Assembly: GCF_038022665.1 (NCBI RefSeq)
Contig: NZ_CP150629.1
Location: 850,480 to 914,479 of the forward strand
Reading direction: 5' to 3'
Source of the DNA: Methanolobus sp. WCC4
GTDB taxonomy: Archaea; Halobacteriota; Methanosarcinia; Methanosarcinales; Methanosarcinaceae
DNA: 64,000 nucleotides
The notes under the pieces are model-generated. The model was given only the letters and a program-made list of their open reading frames with translations, was not told the origin of the DNA and did not search any database. Below, one piece after another: positions 63,944-64,000 of this stretch; position 1 is the first letter of the stretch; each line of letters begins with the position of its first letter. The position numbers and the translations under genes are program-made.

Positions 63944-64000
63944 ATGTGCGGAATTATAGGCGTAATCGATCGGACCATGTCCAGAATGGACGGCTCCAGT
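63944..64000 (+). CDS. Class II glutamine amidotransferase, start only (glutamate synthase glutaminase domain likely)
   Basis: Nineteen codons before the window edge: MCGIIGVIDRTMSRMDG. Met-Cys with the nucleophile Cys2, followed by GIIGVID, is the signature of Ntn-type glutaminases. The split glutamate synthase at 60287 and glnA next door suggest this is the glutaminase part of glutamate synthase (GltB1), but other family members (for example GlmS or asparagine synthetase) start in a similar way and cannot be excluded. Confidence 0.8.
   Translation, partial: MCGIIGVIDRTMSRMDGSS

Noticed and set aside
1-64000. CRISPR arrays, rRNA genes, prophage
   Set aside because: No regularly spaced repeats, no rRNA-like sequence and no phage structural genes were seen.

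Overview
The window is a stretch of chromosome from a methanogenic archaeon, most likely of the Methanosarcinaceae (Methanolobus, Methanococcoides and Methanohalophilus are possible genera; the genus is a guess). The evidence is an O-phosphoseryl-tRNA synthetase, an MC1 chromosomal protein, the GTP cyclohydrolase MptA of methanopterin synthesis, a heterodisulfide reductase HdrC-HdrB pair, a Fae-Hps fusion, the archaeal ADH-synthase/dehydroquinate-synthase-II start of the shikimate pathway, a split archaeal GMP synthetase, and TATA-like promoters with T-rich terminators. Genes are dense, mostly conserved housekeeping, with many 4-base ATGA overlaps inside operons.

Layout. 1-9.7 kb (mostly minus strand): endonuclease V (cut by the window edge), SepS, translin-like protein, UPF0147, a p27-like zinc protein, the Hef helicase-nuclease, GlyS, an ADH-synthase/aldolase paralogue and a dUTPase. 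9.7-16.9 kb: signalling and membrane genes (two PAS histidine kinases, small membrane proteins, a DUF4139 protein). 16.9-21.3 kb: endonuclease III, fae-hps, triosephosphate isomerase, then an AT-rich two-gene island (unknown protein plus HEAT-repeat protein). 21.3-26.2 kb: a five-gene operon from ADH synthase through AroB', AroD and AroE to TyrA, with striking palindromes in its promoter. 26.2-32.4 kb: a double KaiC-like ATPase, a surface protein, GuaA glutaminase subunit, SRP54 and an EamA transporter. 32.5-34.2 kb: two identical initiator tRNA-Met genes beside an insertion sequence. 34.3-43.1 kb: purine salvage pair, zinc-ribbon protein, small enzymes, pirin, DNA polymerase IV, and an S17e-dapA-dapB operon. 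43.3-52.9 kb: pyrB-pyrI, DUF5788, a hexulose-phosphate synthase/RraA-like fusion that seems to start with AUA, a prepilin peptidase, RecQ, GuaA synthetase subunit, the archaeosine radical-SAM enzyme and ArgB. 53-60.1 kb: MC1, MptA, DUF2098, a nucleotidyltransferase, an M20 amidohydrolase, two GNAT acetyltransferases, tRNA-Arg(CCU) and hdrC-hdrB. 60.2-64 kb: nitrogen assimilation, with the FMN domain of glutamate synthase diverging from glnA, and the first codons of a class II glutamine amidotransferase at the right edge.

How they connect. Two hexulose-phosphate synthase fusions (with Fae and with an RraA-like domain) probably serve formaldehyde/ribose-phosphate metabolism. The shikimate operon converts the ADH-synthase product to tyrosine precursors. 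GlnA and the split glutamate synthase form the ammonia-assimilation cycle. Hef, RecQ, Pol IV, Nth, EndoV and dUTPase give an unusually rich set of repair genes. I see no CRISPR array, rRNA or prophage. The least explained items are the AT-rich HEAT-repeat pair, the AUA-start gene, the palindromes before the shikimate operon and the structured gap next to dinB.
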